Positions 17,361-26,973 are shown, counted from the first letter of the stretch. The stretch is DNA of 64,000 bases from Methanomassiliicoccaceae archaeon (GCA_016284295.1 JAEEOP010000001.1:62001-126000), one strand, 5' to 3'. A program made the numbers and translations. The notes: a model not told the origin generated them from the sequence alone.

Positions 17361-20300
17361 TCGGCATGAGGATGATCAACATCGATGTCAGGGTCAAGGA
17401 CGGAGTGTCCCTGATAACCGAAAGGAATGAACTGTCCTCCGAAGGGCATCCCATCGACCTCATCGAATACGCTTCCGATACACTCGATACGGATAGTACT
17501 GCGATGGATCGCATCTTGTCTTCCGTTCCGAACACCGATCTCATAGTCATCAGGCTGACCGGAGAGATGACCCTCTTCAAAAGATGGGAAGTCCTCAAGG
17601 AAAAGGCGGATGAGCACAGTGTGCCGATACTCATCGTACACAACACCCCATCCAAGACGTTAGGCTATGAGGGATTATCCGGACTTCCGCACGATGAATT
17701 CTCGTCTGCGACCAGATACCTCACTCTGGGAGGCCACCGCAATCTCCTCGGCTTCCTGAAATGGTCCCTTAACTACTTCGATCATCAGGGTTTCGAACTG
17801 CCGGAGCCTTACATCCCACCAGCCCAGGGGGCGTACTACCCTGGCATGGAATCCACGGATATTGCAGACTACATCTCGAAGATGGACAGGACCAGGCCTG
17901 TGATACTCGTGCTGTTCAGTCAGCGCAAATGGAACTCAGGAAGGACGGAAGGGGTCGACAGCATCACACACGCCATCGAGAGAAAGGGAGGGACCCCTCT
18001 ACCGATATTCCTGAACTATGCCGCCAACGCAGAGACGGGCTGCATAGGGATACGCAGGATCATCGACGACTATCTTCTGGCGGATGGGGAACCGATAGTC
18101 GATTTCGCCATAAACATGATCAGCTCATCGATCACCAGGGAGGCGAAGGCCAGATCGGACGATCCCGATGACCCGTTCCTGGAACGCCTCAGCGTCCCTG
18201 TCATGCAGACCCCCACACTCGTATACACTGAGGAGAAATGGCGCAAGGACACCTACGGTCTGACGAATGCGGAGATCGCTTATGATGTGGCGTTCCCGGA
18301 ATTTGACGGACAGATAATCTCGATCCCTAACTCATCCACCGAGATCGCGCCCAACGGTTCAAGATATTATTCTCCGATCAGGTCCAGAGTCGATGACATA
18401 GCCGACATGGCGATGATGTGGGCGAAGCTACGTCACAAACAGAATCGCGAGAAGAGGGTTGCGATCATCTTCTACCAGTATCCGCCGAAAGCAGCGCATG
18501 CCGGAGGAGCGGCCGACCTGGACACATTCCAGAGCATCAGGGACCTTCTGGAACGCATGGACAACGAGGGATACAGACTGGATTTCGTTCCGGAGACCAG
18601 CGAAGAGCTTGTGGACAGGATCTTCACCGGCGTAACAAACGATTGGGAATATGTTTCGGATGACGACGTCAAAAGAAGGGCGTCTGCATTCATAGATGCC
18701 GATGTCTATCAGACATGGTTCGACACATTATCGCAGGAGCAGAAAGACTTCATAATTCGTGACTGGGGCGATCCTCCTGGAAATGTCCTTGTCATCGACA
18801 ACAAGATAGCTGTCCCCGGCATTGTGGACGGAAACATCATCATGAGCTTCCAGCCTAACAGGGGCAAGGATATACAATCCGCATACCACAATCACAACTG
18901 CTCGATCCCCCATCAATACCTTTCGTTCTACAGATGGCTGAGATACGGTTTCGGAGCAAACATCGTCATCCACGTCGGCACCCATGGGACGCTCGAGTGG
19001 CTGCCTGGGAAGGGCGTCGGATTGTCGGAGGACTGCAGCCCGGACTATGTGCTCAGCCAATTGCCGAACCTGTATCCCTATGTGATCGGTAACCCCGGTG
19101 AGGGAACCCAGGCCAAGAGACGCAGCTATGCCGTCCTGGTCGACCACATGATCCCTGCGATGGTGAGATCCGGTACATATGATGAGGTGGAAGAACTGGA
19201 ATCCGTCCTCCAGGCCTACATGAGGACCGAGAACATGAAGACTGGTGACCAGCTCGAGATCATGAAGCAGGACCTCTTCGACGTGTTCAAGAAGATGGCG
19301 CTGTTCTCGGACATGGGGCTCCCCGAAGATGCCGATGCGGAACAGGTGGCGGCCATCGCCGACGACCTTTACGACTACGTCCTCGAATTCAAGAGCAACA
19401 TCATCAAGGATGGTCTGCACATACTCGGGAGACCGCCGACGGATGAAAGACTGAACGAGATGATCTATTCCCTCACCAGACTCAGGAACGGAAACATCCC
19501 CTCCTTGACGGAATCGGTGGCAAAGTGCCTCGGCTACGACTATTCTCAGCTCAAGAAATCGCCTTCCTCACTGGATGAGGACACCGGCAGATTCAACGGA
19601 GAGATCATCGACGATATTGAGGACCGGTCCTTCAGATTGATCTCCGATGTAACGGCGGCTGGCTGCGATCCCGGAAAATGCCTTGAGATCGCTGCAAGAG
19701 CATATCCTGAGGATAATGCCGATCTGATAGAGGCGATCAGATTCATCTGCGAAGAGTTGAGCCCCAACATCTCCAGGATTACCGAAGAACTGGATAGTAT
19801 GATGGAAGGGATGGAGGGCAAATACGTCAGACCTGGACCTTCGGGATGTCCCACTAGAGGCAGGGCCCAGATACTGCCCACTGGAAGAAACTTCTATACT
19901 CTGGACCCGGAGGCCGTACCGTTCCCGGCAAGCTGGGAGCTCGGAAAGAGGATGGCGGATCAGCTGATTGACCGCTACAAGGAGGAGAACGGCGCATATC
20001 CCGAGAGCATCAGCATAGTCATATGGGCAACGGACACGATGAAGACGGGAGGTGACGATGTCGCATACATACTATGGCTGATGGGCGTGCGTCCCGTGTG
20101 GGGAGGATACGGCAACAGGGTGATGGGTCTGGAGATCGTACCACTGGCAGAGCTCGGAAGGCCCAGAGTGGATGTCACCGTCAACATCAGCGGACTCTTC
20201 AGGGACACGTTCCCGAACCTTACTGACATGATCAATGAGGCGGTCACCATGGTGGCCGATCTGGATGAGACCGACGAGGAGAACAGAATCCGTGCGCATT

Positions 20301-21199
20301 ACAGGCAGGAGGTCCTGGAGGACACCGCTAAGGGGATCCCGCAGGACGAGGCCAGGAGGAACGCCCTCACTAGGGTGTTCGGAGCGACTCCGGGACAGTA
20401 CGGGACAGGAGTCAACGTGCTGATATCCACATCCGGATGGGAGCACCGCAAGGAGCTAGGCGACTACTACATCGATGTGGGCTGCTACGCATACGGCCAA
20501 GGCTCCGACGGTGTGAAGAGGGAGGATCTCTACAGGAGGAGGCTGTCCAAGACATCGGTAACTGTCAAGAACAGCACCAGCCGCGAATACGACCTGTTCG
20601 ACAACGATGATGTCTTCCAATACCTGGGCGGTCTGAACTCGGCTGTGGAATCTGTGACTGGCAAGCTGCCAATGTCCGTGATAGGATGCTCCGCGAATGT
20701 GGATGACCCCGTCCTCAGGACGATCCAGGAGGAATCCCACTACGTATTCAGGAGCAAGGTGCTGAATCCCAAATATGAGCAGGGTCTGAGAAGGCACGGG
20801 TTCAGAGGCGCTACCGAGATCCTCAAGATGTTCGAATACGTGTTCGGATGGGATGCCACGTCGGACATCATCGAGAATTGGATGTATGGCCGCATGGCCA
20901 CCGATTACATCCTGGAGGAAGATGTCAGGGAGTGGATAGAGAAGGCCAATCCGTTCGCCCTGCATGATATGATCGATGTCCTGATGGAGGCTCATGAACG
21001 CGGTATGTGGGAAACGTCAGATGATCTCCTCAAACAGCTCCAGGAGATCTACATGGACAACGAGGAGATACTCGAGGAACTGACCGATAGGCAGAATTTC
21101 CACCGATCAATACTATCCGGCTCGATGCAAAATCATACATCACGAACAGATACATCATCCCCTTCGTCACGCATGTTATTGCCTTCAATGGACGAATGA
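17357..21199 (+). CDS. CobN-type metal chelatase large subunit (CobN2)
   Basis: A 1280-residue CobN/BchH family protein with HVGTHGTLEWLPGKGVGLSE, PYVIGNPGEGTQAKRR, GPSGCPTRGRAQILPTGRNF, WATDTMKTGGDD and FGWDATSDI. It is cotranscribed with importer A and overlaps its ATPase as ATGA, so import and chelatase action look coupled. The other paralogues end at a DR dipeptide after a helical tail. Here the same point (ELTDR, near 21092) is followed by about 35 polar, low-complexity residues that read into the decayed insertion region. The natural stop therefore appears to have been lost. No dyad is seen at its own start, so it probably depends on the importer A promoter. Confidence 0.9.
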   Translation: MIGMRMINIDVRVKDGVSLITERNELSSEGHPIDLIEYASDTLDTDSTAMDRILSSVPNTDLIVIRLTGEMTLFKRWEVLKEKADEHSVPILIVHNTPSKTLGYEGLSGLPHDEFSSATRYLTLGGHRNLLGFLKWSLNYFDHQGFELPEPYIPPAQGAYYPGMESTDIADYISKMDRTRPVILVLFSQRKWNSGRTEGVDSITHAIERKGGTPLPIFLNYAANAETGCIGIRRIIDDYLLADGEPIVDFAINMISSSITREAKARSDDPDDPFLERLSVPVMQTPTLVYTEEKWRKDTYGLTNAEIAYDVAFPEFDGQIISIPNSSTEIAPNGSRYYSPIRSRVDDIADMAMMWAKLRHKQNREKRVAIIFYQYPPKAAHAGGAADLDTFQSIRDLLERMDNEGYRLDFVPETSEELVDRIFTGVTNDWEYVSDDDVKRRASAFIDADVYQTWFDTLSQEQKDFIIRDWGDPPGNVLVIDNKIAVPGIVDGNIIMSFQPNRGKDIQSAYHNHNCSIPHQYLSFYRWLRYGFGANIVIHVGTHGTLEWLPGKGVGLSEDCSPDYVLSQLPNLYPYVIGNPGEGTQAKRRSYAVLVDHMIPAMVRSGTYDEVEELESVLQAYMRTENMKTGDQLEIMKQDLFDVFKKMALFSDMGLPEDADAEQVAAIADDLYDYVLEFKSNIIKDGLHILGRPPTDERLNEMIYSLTRLRNGNIPSLTESVAKCLGYDYSQLKKSPSSLDEDTGRFNGEIIDDIEDRSFRLISDVTAAGCDPGKCLEIAARAYPEDNADLIEAIRFICEELSPNISRITEELDSMMEGMEGKYVRPGPSGCPTRGRAQILPTGRNFYTLDPEAVPFPASWELGKRMADQLIDRYKEENGAYPESISIVIWATDTMKTGGDDVAYILWLMGVRPVWGGYGNRVMGLEIVPLAELGRPRVDVTVNISGLFRDTFPNLTDMINEAVTMVADLDETDEENRIRAHYRQEVLEDTAKGIPQDEARRNALTRVFGATPGQYGTGVNVLISTSGWEHRKELGDYYIDVGCYAYGQGSDGVKREDLYRRRLSKTSVTVKNSTSREYDLFDNDDVFQYLGGLNSAVESVTGKLPMSVIGCSANVDDPVLRTIQEESHYVFRSKVLNPKYEQGLRRHGFRGATEILKMFEYVFGWDATSDIIENWMYGRMATDYILEEDVREWIEKANPFALHDMIDVLMEAHERGMWETSDDLLKQLQEIYMDNEEILEELTDRQNFHRSILSGSMQNHTSRTDTSSPSSRMLLPSMDE
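21105..21195 (-). pseudogene. Possible IS3-type transposase (integrase core) remnant
   Basis: On the minus strand a short frame reads AITCVTKGMMYLFVMYDFAS followed by SRIV. This resembles the integrase core of IS3-like transposases around the second catalytic Asp (usually DITYI, a loop, then a hydrophobic strand, D, and S-R-R/K-I-V). Nothing else of the element is recognisable. It overlaps the 3' extension of CobN2, which fits an old insertion that removed the CobN2 stop. The match is short. Confidence 0.35.
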
Positions 21200-21442
21200 T
21201 GAACAGACGTAAATTCCAAACTGGGGTGTTGAGCTTCTGAATGTCCATAACCTTAGCTAACAGCACTGTATGGAGACTTCAGTGAGTGAGCAGGTATTCT
21301 GGCGGGATCTTCAGCCTGTCAGCGAGATCGAATATGGCGTCAGTATCGCCGGGGCTACCTGTGATGGACATCCTGTCCTTACGGCGGTCGTACCAGCAAG
21401 GGTGTTCTGATGTATGTCAGCCAGCGTCTTGATGGTCTTGCT
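21200..21442. other. Decayed intergenic segment
   Basis: No intact gene is visible here. A minus-strand frame ending near 21279 reads KDRMSITGSPGDTDAIFDLA followed by DRLKIPPEYLLTH. It looks like the C-terminus of an unidentified soluble protein, without its upstream part. I take the segment as scar tissue between CobN2 and the duplicated chlI fragment. Confidence 0.35.
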
Positions 21443-21618
21443 GCGTTCGCCTTGGCGGCCTTTATCATCGTGATGTCCGCCCTATGTCCGTCAATACCAA
21501 ACGAGGTTGTGATCGTGACAATCGCCTTGATTATCGAATTCAGCAGAAGGGCTTTCTTCATATCTTCCTGACCTACAATCGAGACGAAGGGGAACAGCAA
21601 TTTCTCCATAGGATGCAC
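21443..21618 (-). pseudogene. Internally deleted chlI copy
   Basis: The first 27 codons match chlI exactly in protein (MHPMEKLLFPFVSIVGQEDM...LLLN). The frame then jumps to SIIKAIVTITTSFGIDGHRA, which in chlI lies about 220 residues later, so Walker A, Walker B and the sensor are missing. 21538-21649 match 13450-13561 with one difference, including the promoter and dyad. 21443-21534 match 12641-12732 with about five differences. The fragment cannot encode an ATPase. It suggests that a second chelatase motor gene once stood beside CobN2. Confidence 0.85.
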
Positions 21619-21625
21619 CTAGGTT

Positions 21626-21638
21626 GGCGGTATAGTCT
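21626..21638 (-). promoter_or_regulatory. Duplicated chlI promoter and dyad
   Basis: GGCGGTATAGTCT on the plus strand is identical to the copy ahead of the intact chlI, as are the neighbouring TTTAAAC box and the start region. With only a broken gene behind it, it could still bind the regulator and act as a decoy, or simply be a recent relic. Confidence 0.45.
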
Positions 21639-21803
21639 AACTGTTTAAAAAGGAATTATATGAGGGCGATTCATCTGAGGCTCCAGATGTGTGGACGCCA
21701 GTAGAGGCAACCCAACACATTCAATGAAAACAATGCTACGGAAGTTCTCAGCCATTCAAGACCGAACTACGGAACCATCGATCCTCTCGAACACAAGCTA
21801 TGA

Positions 21804-22235
21804 TTATTCAATGCAATCGTAAATGGTCCTGATAAACTCGTCACGGCCCTCATCAGTAATCTGCTCCTTATCAGACGTGTGATAAGCCTTGGCGAATGCG
21901 AGGACGTTTCCCTTACGTCCTGTGAAATACAGGAATCCGCCCATCTTTCCCATCAGATTATAATTCAACATGCAAGCGTAGTAATCGTCGAAACCGTAGG
22001 GGCAGTCGAAATCGACCATCTTGCCCATAGGCGTCACCTTCTTGCGCTTGTTCTCTATGAAATCGACCTTCTTCGTGTAAGAATCAACGATGTCCTCGCA
22101 GACCTCGTAGGTAACCATATTCTCGTTGTCGCCGTCCGGAGATATCGCCATGCCGTCGTCTTCCTCGAATCTTCCGAACATGCCATCATATCTTGCAATG
22201 AATTCATCAAGCATCTCTGCGGATGTGGATTTCAA
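21804..22235 (-). CDS. Small protein related to the repeat unit of its neighbour
   Basis: A 143-residue protein with no signal peptide or membrane span. Its ARYDGMFGRFEEDDGMAI start and GGFLYFTGRKGNVLAFAKAY core follow the same plan as each repeat of the upstream secreted protein (SYDGVFGPFTKEDGAT ... FSLFYFVTYVGDVVIQS). It therefore looks like a single, cytoplasmic copy of that domain. It starts 54 bases after the stop of that gene and is probably cotranscribed with it. I do not recognise the family. Confidence 0.7.
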   Translation of the reverse strand: MKSTSAEMLDEFIARYDGMFGRFEEDDGMAISPDGDNENMVTYEVCEDIVDSYTKKVDFIENKRKKVTPMGKMVDFDCPYGFDDYYACMLNYNLMGKMGGFLYFTGRKGNVLAFAKAYHTSDKEQITDEGRDEFIRTIYDCIE

Positions 22236-22288
22236 GTTATCACCATGGTGAAAGGCGATGGGATGCCCTGAGGCACCCCATCTTAGGA

Positions 22289-23755
22289 TCAGGCAGAGAT
22301 CGCGGCCTTGATGGCTGCGAACATTGTGTTGATGTCATCGACAGTTGCGAATCCCGTGTTCTTGTACTGGTAGGATGTTGCTCCATCGACGACGATGTCT
22401 CCCTCGTAGGCGACGATGTACAGCATGCTGACATTGGATGATCCCATCGTCCTGCTCTTCATGAATGCGTAGGCACCGTCAAGACCGTCATAGGAATCGA
22501 CCGTCACCACGGTATAGGAACCGGGATCGGTGCTGATCGAAGCGACGAGACTGTCGAATGCCTTCTTAGCGTCTGCGGAAACATCGAAGACCATGTCCCT
22601 GGGCTTGCTGACTGTGGCGCTAGCCACATTGTCCGTGGCGGTGTACGTGCCGAAGGCTCCGGAATAGTTCTTGGCGAACTTGGCGGCTGCCTCGGATGCC
22701 TTGGGGTCGGACACGGTAACAGAATCCACTCCGACGGTCTTTCCGACGGCGCTCAGGATATCCTTGATATCGTCTACTGTGGCGAGCCCGTTCGGCTTGT
22801 AGAGGCCGTTATCTACGGACTGGATGAGAATGTCGTCGACATATGCGGCGAAGTACAGCAGGGTGAACTTCGTCATGGTTCCCATGACTACGTCGAACTT
22901 GACAGCAGTGGCGGCATCGAATCCCGAGATCTTCAGGAGAACGGGCTGCGCACCCATCATCGCGCCCTTGCTCGAGATGGTCTTGGAAAGAGCCTCGTAC
23001 TGGGTTGCGGCATCGGCTGCCCTCTTCCATGATACCTTGCTGTATGCCAACCTCTCACTGTCGTTCTTCTTGGTCGCAGTAGCAGAATCGTCGGTAGCGC
23101 CCTCCTCCTTGGTGAAGGGTCCGAACACACCAGTGTAGGAACCTACGAACGAATCCACATAATCGGAGACGGGATCCGCCGGGATTGTCACCTTGACGGA
23201 ATTGACACCGACGGTCTTCGCGACAGCTGTCAAGACCGCACTCATTTCCTCCTCGGTAGCGGCCTGGTCGGCCTTGTAGAGGCAGGAATCGTATGATTGG
23301 ATCACGACATCGCCCACGTATGTCACGAAATAGAACAGAGAGAATGTTCCCATCGTTCCGATTGTGACGTCGTACTTCATGGCCGTGACGTTGTCGAGGC
23401 CGGTTACTTCGAGTACTATGGGCTTGGCACCCATCAGCGTCGTCTTTGCCAGGATACCGTCGGCAACCTTCTTGTAATCGGATGCTGCGGATGCGCTCTT
23501 GGTCCAGGTTATCTTGCTGTATGCCAGCCTGTCGCTGTCGTTCTTCTTGGTCGCGGTAGCGGCATCCTTGGTCGCTCCGTCCTCCTTGGTGAAAGGTCCG
23601 AATACACCGTCATAGGAATCGACGAATGAATCCACCTTACTGTCCATGTTCTGGGATTTGTCGTTCCCGTTTCCATTGAGGTAGACGACGGCTATCGCCG
23701 CTATGATGACGACCGCCACCACCGCAATGATAAGAATTGCTTTTTTACTGTCCAT
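22289..23755 (-). CDS. Membrane-anchored protein with three tandem repeats
   Basis: A 488-residue protein. Residues 5-27 form an N-terminal hydrophobic anchor. Three repeats of about 145 residues follow, beginning at SFVDSYDGVFGPFTKEDGAT, SFVGSYTGVFGPFTKEEGAT and KFAKNYSGAFGTYTATDNVA. Each continues through KK/PR-D, a charged helix, a KYDVTIGTMGTFSLFYF-like strand pair and an (A/V)DDI..(L/M)..(A/V) helix. The repeats should lie outside the cell. The gene is divergent from the importer B binding protein, sharing the 23756-23924 region, so it may respond to the same signal. The family is unknown to me; a surface binding or cell-envelope role is only a guess. Confidence 0.8.
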   Translation of the reverse strand: MDSKKAILIIAVVAVVIIAAIAVVYLNGNGNDKSQNMDSKVDSFVDSYDGVFGPFTKEDGATKDAATATKKNDSDRLAYSKITWTKSASAASDYKKVADGILAKTTLMGAKPIVLEVTGLDNVTAMKYDVTIGTMGTFSLFYFVTYVGDVVIQSYDSCLYKADQAATEEEMSAVLTAVAKTVGVNSVKVTIPADPVSDYVDSFVGSYTGVFGPFTKEEGATDDSATATKKNDSERLAYSKVSWKRAADAATQYEALSKTISSKGAMMGAQPVLLKISGFDAATAVKFDVVMGTMTKFTLLYFAAYVDDILIQSVDNGLYKPNGLATVDDIKDILSAVGKTVGVDSVTVSDPKASEAAAKFAKNYSGAFGTYTATDNVASATVSKPRDMVFDVSADAKKAFDSLVASISTDPGSYTVVTVDSYDGLDGAYAFMKSRTMGSSNVSMLYIVAYEGDIVVDGATSYQYKNTGFATVDDINTMFAAIKAAISA

Positions 23756-23868
23756 GTAACCACTGTTGTAAGCAGATGGAGGTATTACCCAACTCCTTTG
23801 ATTTAACCGTTACCAGGTTGTTAAAGGAGAGTTAACGGATATCATCCGAGAATAGGCTGGAATATGAA

Positions 23869-23881
23869 GGATTATACATCC
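23869..23881 (+). promoter_or_regulatory. Shared dyad operator ahead of importer B
   Basis: GGATTATACATCC is a perfect dyad (GGAT-N5-ATCC). It is followed by AAT and a TATA box TTTTAAAT at 23884-23891, about 35 bases ahead of the ATG. It is identical to the copy ahead of importer C at 30771. Because this is a divergent intergenic region, the site could also affect the triple-repeat gene. Confidence 0.7.
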
Positions 23882-23924
23882 AATTTTAAATCCTTGCTCG
23901 CACTCACACGAGGTAGTTGGTCCT

Positions 23925-25007
23925 ATGGCAGATAAGAAGATGATTCTCGCCATCATCGTCGTGGTTGTCGTGATAGCGGCAGCGGCGGTGATACTCATGC
24001 AGGGGAACGGATCGAACCAGCCGGCCCCGGATCCTGACGATAAGCCCACGAAAGAGAAATACACGTTCACTGACGCCAACAGCATCACCCACACTGTGGA
24101 TGTGCCCATCGAGAACGTCTCTGTTGTCCACAAGTACATCCCCATCTTCATGAAGATACTGGGCAAGGAGGACTCCGTAGCCGGACTCGACAACAAGTAT
24201 GGTGCCCGCTTTGCGGAATTCTTCCCCAATCACTACTTCATAGGATCATATTCGGCACCAGAAGGAGAAACAATGGTGTCCAGGGGATCAAATGTCATAC
24301 TGACTCCGGTGACCATGGGTCTGAGCAATGCCGATGCACTACGCCAGTTGGGCATCGAGGTGATCTATCTGGATCTGACGGACCCGTACAAGATAGAGAG
24401 CAACCTCCTGATACTCGCCAAACTGCTGGGCGGAACAGACGACGTGATGAAGAAATACGACACATACATGTCCTACTTCAACGAATGCTTCGATTTCGTC
24501 AAGGACCTGAAGACCGACGCCGATTCCGAAGATGTCTTCGGCCTGTTCATGGCCTCGTCCGGATTCTATCAGACGCACGCCTCGTCCGCCGTCAAGGTCA
24601 TCGAGAGCGTCGCAGGCAAATGTTACACCAATATCATCGACCCGAACACCACCGACACAGTCTACTTCAACCAGAGCAAGGACATCCTGCTCGATGTAGA
24701 CAACAAATACGGGCTCGACTACATGTTCGTATACAGCAACGATACGCCCAAACAGAACTTCGATGCATTCTTCTCGTACGCAGGAACACTGGACTACAGC
24801 AAGCTAACCTGTGTAAAGGAGGGACATCTATTCGCACTCTCAACCGATACGGTGAACGGTGCGATGTCCTGTATATCGGCCATACTCTATGCGGATGCGT
24901 TCGGTGCGGATGTAGGAAATAAGGCTGTCGAGATGCTGAACAAGATGAACAGTGAATTCGGCCTCAAATACAGTACAGAGGACCTTCTGGTGGCATATTC
25001 TGCATGA
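23925..25007 (+). CDS. Importer B substrate-binding protein
   Basis: A 360-residue binding protein of the BtuF/FepB class. It has a hydrophobic N-terminal anchor (residues 6-25), a short Pro/Asp-rich linker (NQPAPDPDDKPTKEK) and then the binding fold, including YTFTDANSITHTVDVPIENV and IPIFMKILGKEDSVAGLDNK. Unlike the proteins of importers A and C it has no dockerin-like repeats. It overlaps the permease gene as ATGA. The operon is driven by a promoter carrying the shared dyad. It likely captures a metal chelate for import. Confidence 0.88.
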   Translation: MADKKMILAIIVVVVVIAAAAVILMQGNGSNQPAPDPDDKPTKEKYTFTDANSITHTVDVPIENVSVVHKYIPIFMKILGKEDSVAGLDNKYGARFAEFFPNHYFIGSYSAPEGETMVSRGSNVILTPVTMGLSNADALRQLGIEVIYLDLTDPYKIESNLLILAKLLGGTDDVMKKYDTYMSYFNECFDFVKDLKTDADSEDVFGLFMASSGFYQTHASSAVKVIESVAGKCYTNIIDPNTTDTVYFNQSKDILLDVDNKYGLDYMFVYSNDTPKQNFDAFFSYAGTLDYSKLTCVKEGHLFALSTDTVNGAMSCISAILYADAFGADVGNKAVEMLNKMNSEFGLKYSTEDLLVAYSA

Positions 25008-26185
25008 CAACCGAGAGCGGGGCACCCGGAAAGATGTCCGAATCTGAGCTGATCGTCAGGGAGATGCAGGACGACATAGAGCACAACAGGATTGAAGGGC
25101 AGTACAGCGCATCCATGCACACCAAATGGATGTTCCTCCTGGCGATGGGGGTAGTCTGCCTGATCGCCTTCGTATGCTCACTAGCTCTAGGTTCGGTGGA
25201 TGTCCCCATATTAGAGACCCTGAAAGCCCTCGGACACATGATCCTGCCTGGGGTCATCGAGGGGCCATCGCAGCAGTACTACAGCGACATAATCGTGAAC
25301 AGCCGTATCCCGCGCACCGTCCTCTGCCTGCTGACCGGAATCAGTCTTGCCGCTGCGGGAACAATCATGCAAGGCCTGCTCAGGAACCCTCTGGTCAGCC
25401 CGTTCACCCTGGGCGTCTCCACCGCCGCTTCGTTCGGAGCGGCACTCTCCATAGTATTCTTCCCTGCAATCATCGGAGCGGCGTACTATGAGACATGGGA
25501 GTTCCTGGGGCTGTCCATGAGTGTGAAGAACATACTGATAGTGATCCTATCGTTCGTGTTCGGCATGTGCAGCATCCTGCTGGTGCTCAAGGTCTCCAAG
25601 AAGGATGCCACCAGGACCACCCTGGTCCTTTCCGGAGTTGTCATAAGCTACCTCTTCCAAGCAGGGATATCGCTTTCCCAGTACCTTTCGGACGATGAAT
25701 CGCTGAGGACCATATCGAATTGGCTCATGGGAGGGATGTGGAACGCCACCTGGAGCGCGGTAACACTGATGATACCTATAATCATCCTCTGCCTGATCTA
25801 CCTGATGAAGACCTCCATAGACATCAACAGCCTGTCCGCTGGAGACGACATCGCGAAGAACGTGGGCGTGGATGTGAATTCACTCAGGAAGAGAGGACTC
25901 ATCGTCAGCACGCTCATCACATCCACATGCGTGGCATTCTCCGGGGTGATCGGGTTCATAGGACTCATGGCCCCCCACATGACGCGCATGGCCATCGGGA
26001 ACGATACCAGATTCGTCCTCCCGGCATCCGCACTAATGGGTGCATCGATCCTTCTCTTCTCGGATATCGTGGCCAGGAAGATCCTGTATCCCGATCAGCT
26101 GCCTGTGGGCATCATACTGTACGTCATAGGAGGGATCTTCTTCATCTGGATGGTCACTCGCAAGAACTGGGGGAGCAGATTATGA
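25004..26185 (+). CDS. Importer B permease, BtuC/FecCD family
   Basis: A 393-residue integral membrane protein. The first 40 residues are hydrophilic, with an acidic helix (SESELIVREMQDDIEHNRIE). The typical family core follows: SRIPRTVLCLLTGISLAAAG, NPLVSPFTLGVSTAASFGA, ISNWLMGGMWN, GVIGFIGLMAPHMTRM and a Trp-rich end. The same N-terminal extension pattern occurs in the permease of importer D, showing that B and D are sister systems. It overlaps both neighbours as ATGA. Confidence 0.93.
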   Translation: MTTESGAPGKMSESELIVREMQDDIEHNRIEGQYSASMHTKWMFLLAMGVVCLIAFVCSLALGSVDVPILETLKALGHMILPGVIEGPSQQYYSDIIVNSRIPRTVLCLLTGISLAAAGTIMQGLLRNPLVSPFTLGVSTAASFGAALSIVFFPAIIGAAYYETWEFLGLSMSVKNILIVILSFVFGMCSILLVLKVSKKDATRTTLVLSGVVISYLFQAGISLSQYLSDDESLRTISNWLMGGMWNATWSAVTLMIPIIILCLIYLMKTSIDINSLSAGDDIAKNVGVDVNSLRKRGLIVSTLITSTCVAFSGVIGFIGLMAPHMTRMAIGNDTRFVLPASALMGASILLFSDIVARKILYPDQLPVGIILYVIGGIFFIWMVTRKNWGSRL

Positions 26186-26973
26186 GGATGGAAGTCCAAG
26201 GATTATGCCAAGGATACGGCAAGGAGAATGTGATATCGGACATCTCCTTCTCAGCCGAGAGCGGAGAACTGGTGAGCATACTGGGCCCTAACGGATGCGG
26301 CAAATCCACACTGATCAAATCCCTGTGCAACGTGATGCGTCCGAGATCCGGACGGATAGACATAGACGGATGCGACATCCTCGGAAAGACGCCGGACGAA
26401 CTGGCCAAGCTGATTGGATATGTGCCGCAGACGATATCGTCCGCTGGATACACCACCGTGTACGACCTCGTCCTGATCGGCAGAAGGCCGTATGTCAAAT
26501 GGAACTACACCACCGAGGACCTCCGCATTGTCGCCGATTCGATGATCACGATGAACGTCAACGCATATATGCGCCAGGACGTCAACAACCTGTCGGGAGG
26601 TCAGAGGCAGAGGGCGTTCATCGCTCGTGCGCTGGCCCAGCAGCCCGCGTTCTATGTCTTCGACGAACCCACCAGCTCCTTCGATCTAAGGAACCAGCTG
26701 GACACCATGAGGATAATGAAATCTCTGATCGAAAGGGAGAACGCATGTCTGATAGTCGCCCTGCATGACCTGAATCTCGCCATCAGATACTCGGACAAGG
26801 TCATCGTGCTGAACGATGGCGGAATCTACGACATGGGAACTCCGGAGAAGGTCATCACACCGACAATGATCAAGGACGTCTACGGTGTCAAAGCGGATGT
26901 GCTAGAGGATTCCCACGGACTGTTCGTCAGATCCTACGATGACGATGACGATAGGATGGAGGACAGGGCCTGA
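26182..26973 (+). CDS. Importer B ATPase, BtuD-like
   Basis: A 263-residue ATPase starting at the ATG at 26182 (MRMEVQGLCQGYGKENVI), chosen because it overlaps the permease stop as ATGA. Walker A is GPNGCGKST, the signature is LSGGQRQRAFIARAL, Walker B is FYVFDEPTSSFD and the H-loop is ALHDLN. The C-terminus ends in an acidic YDDDDDRMED tail. Its TGA abuts the stop of the convergent CobN3 gene to give TGATCA, the same junction found between importer D and CobN4. Confidence 0.93.
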   Translation: MRMEVQGLCQGYGKENVISDISFSAESGELVSILGPNGCGKSTLIKSLCNVMRPRSGRIDIDGCDILGKTPDELAKLIGYVPQTISSAGYTTVYDLVLIGRRPYVKWNYTTEDLRIVADSMITMNVNAYMRQDVNNLSGGQRQRAFIARALAQQPAFYVFDEPTSSFDLRNQLDTMRIMKSLIERENACLIVALHDLNLAIRYSDKVIVLNDGGIYDMGTPEKVITPTMIKDVYGVKADVLEDSHGLFVRSYDDDDDRMEDRA

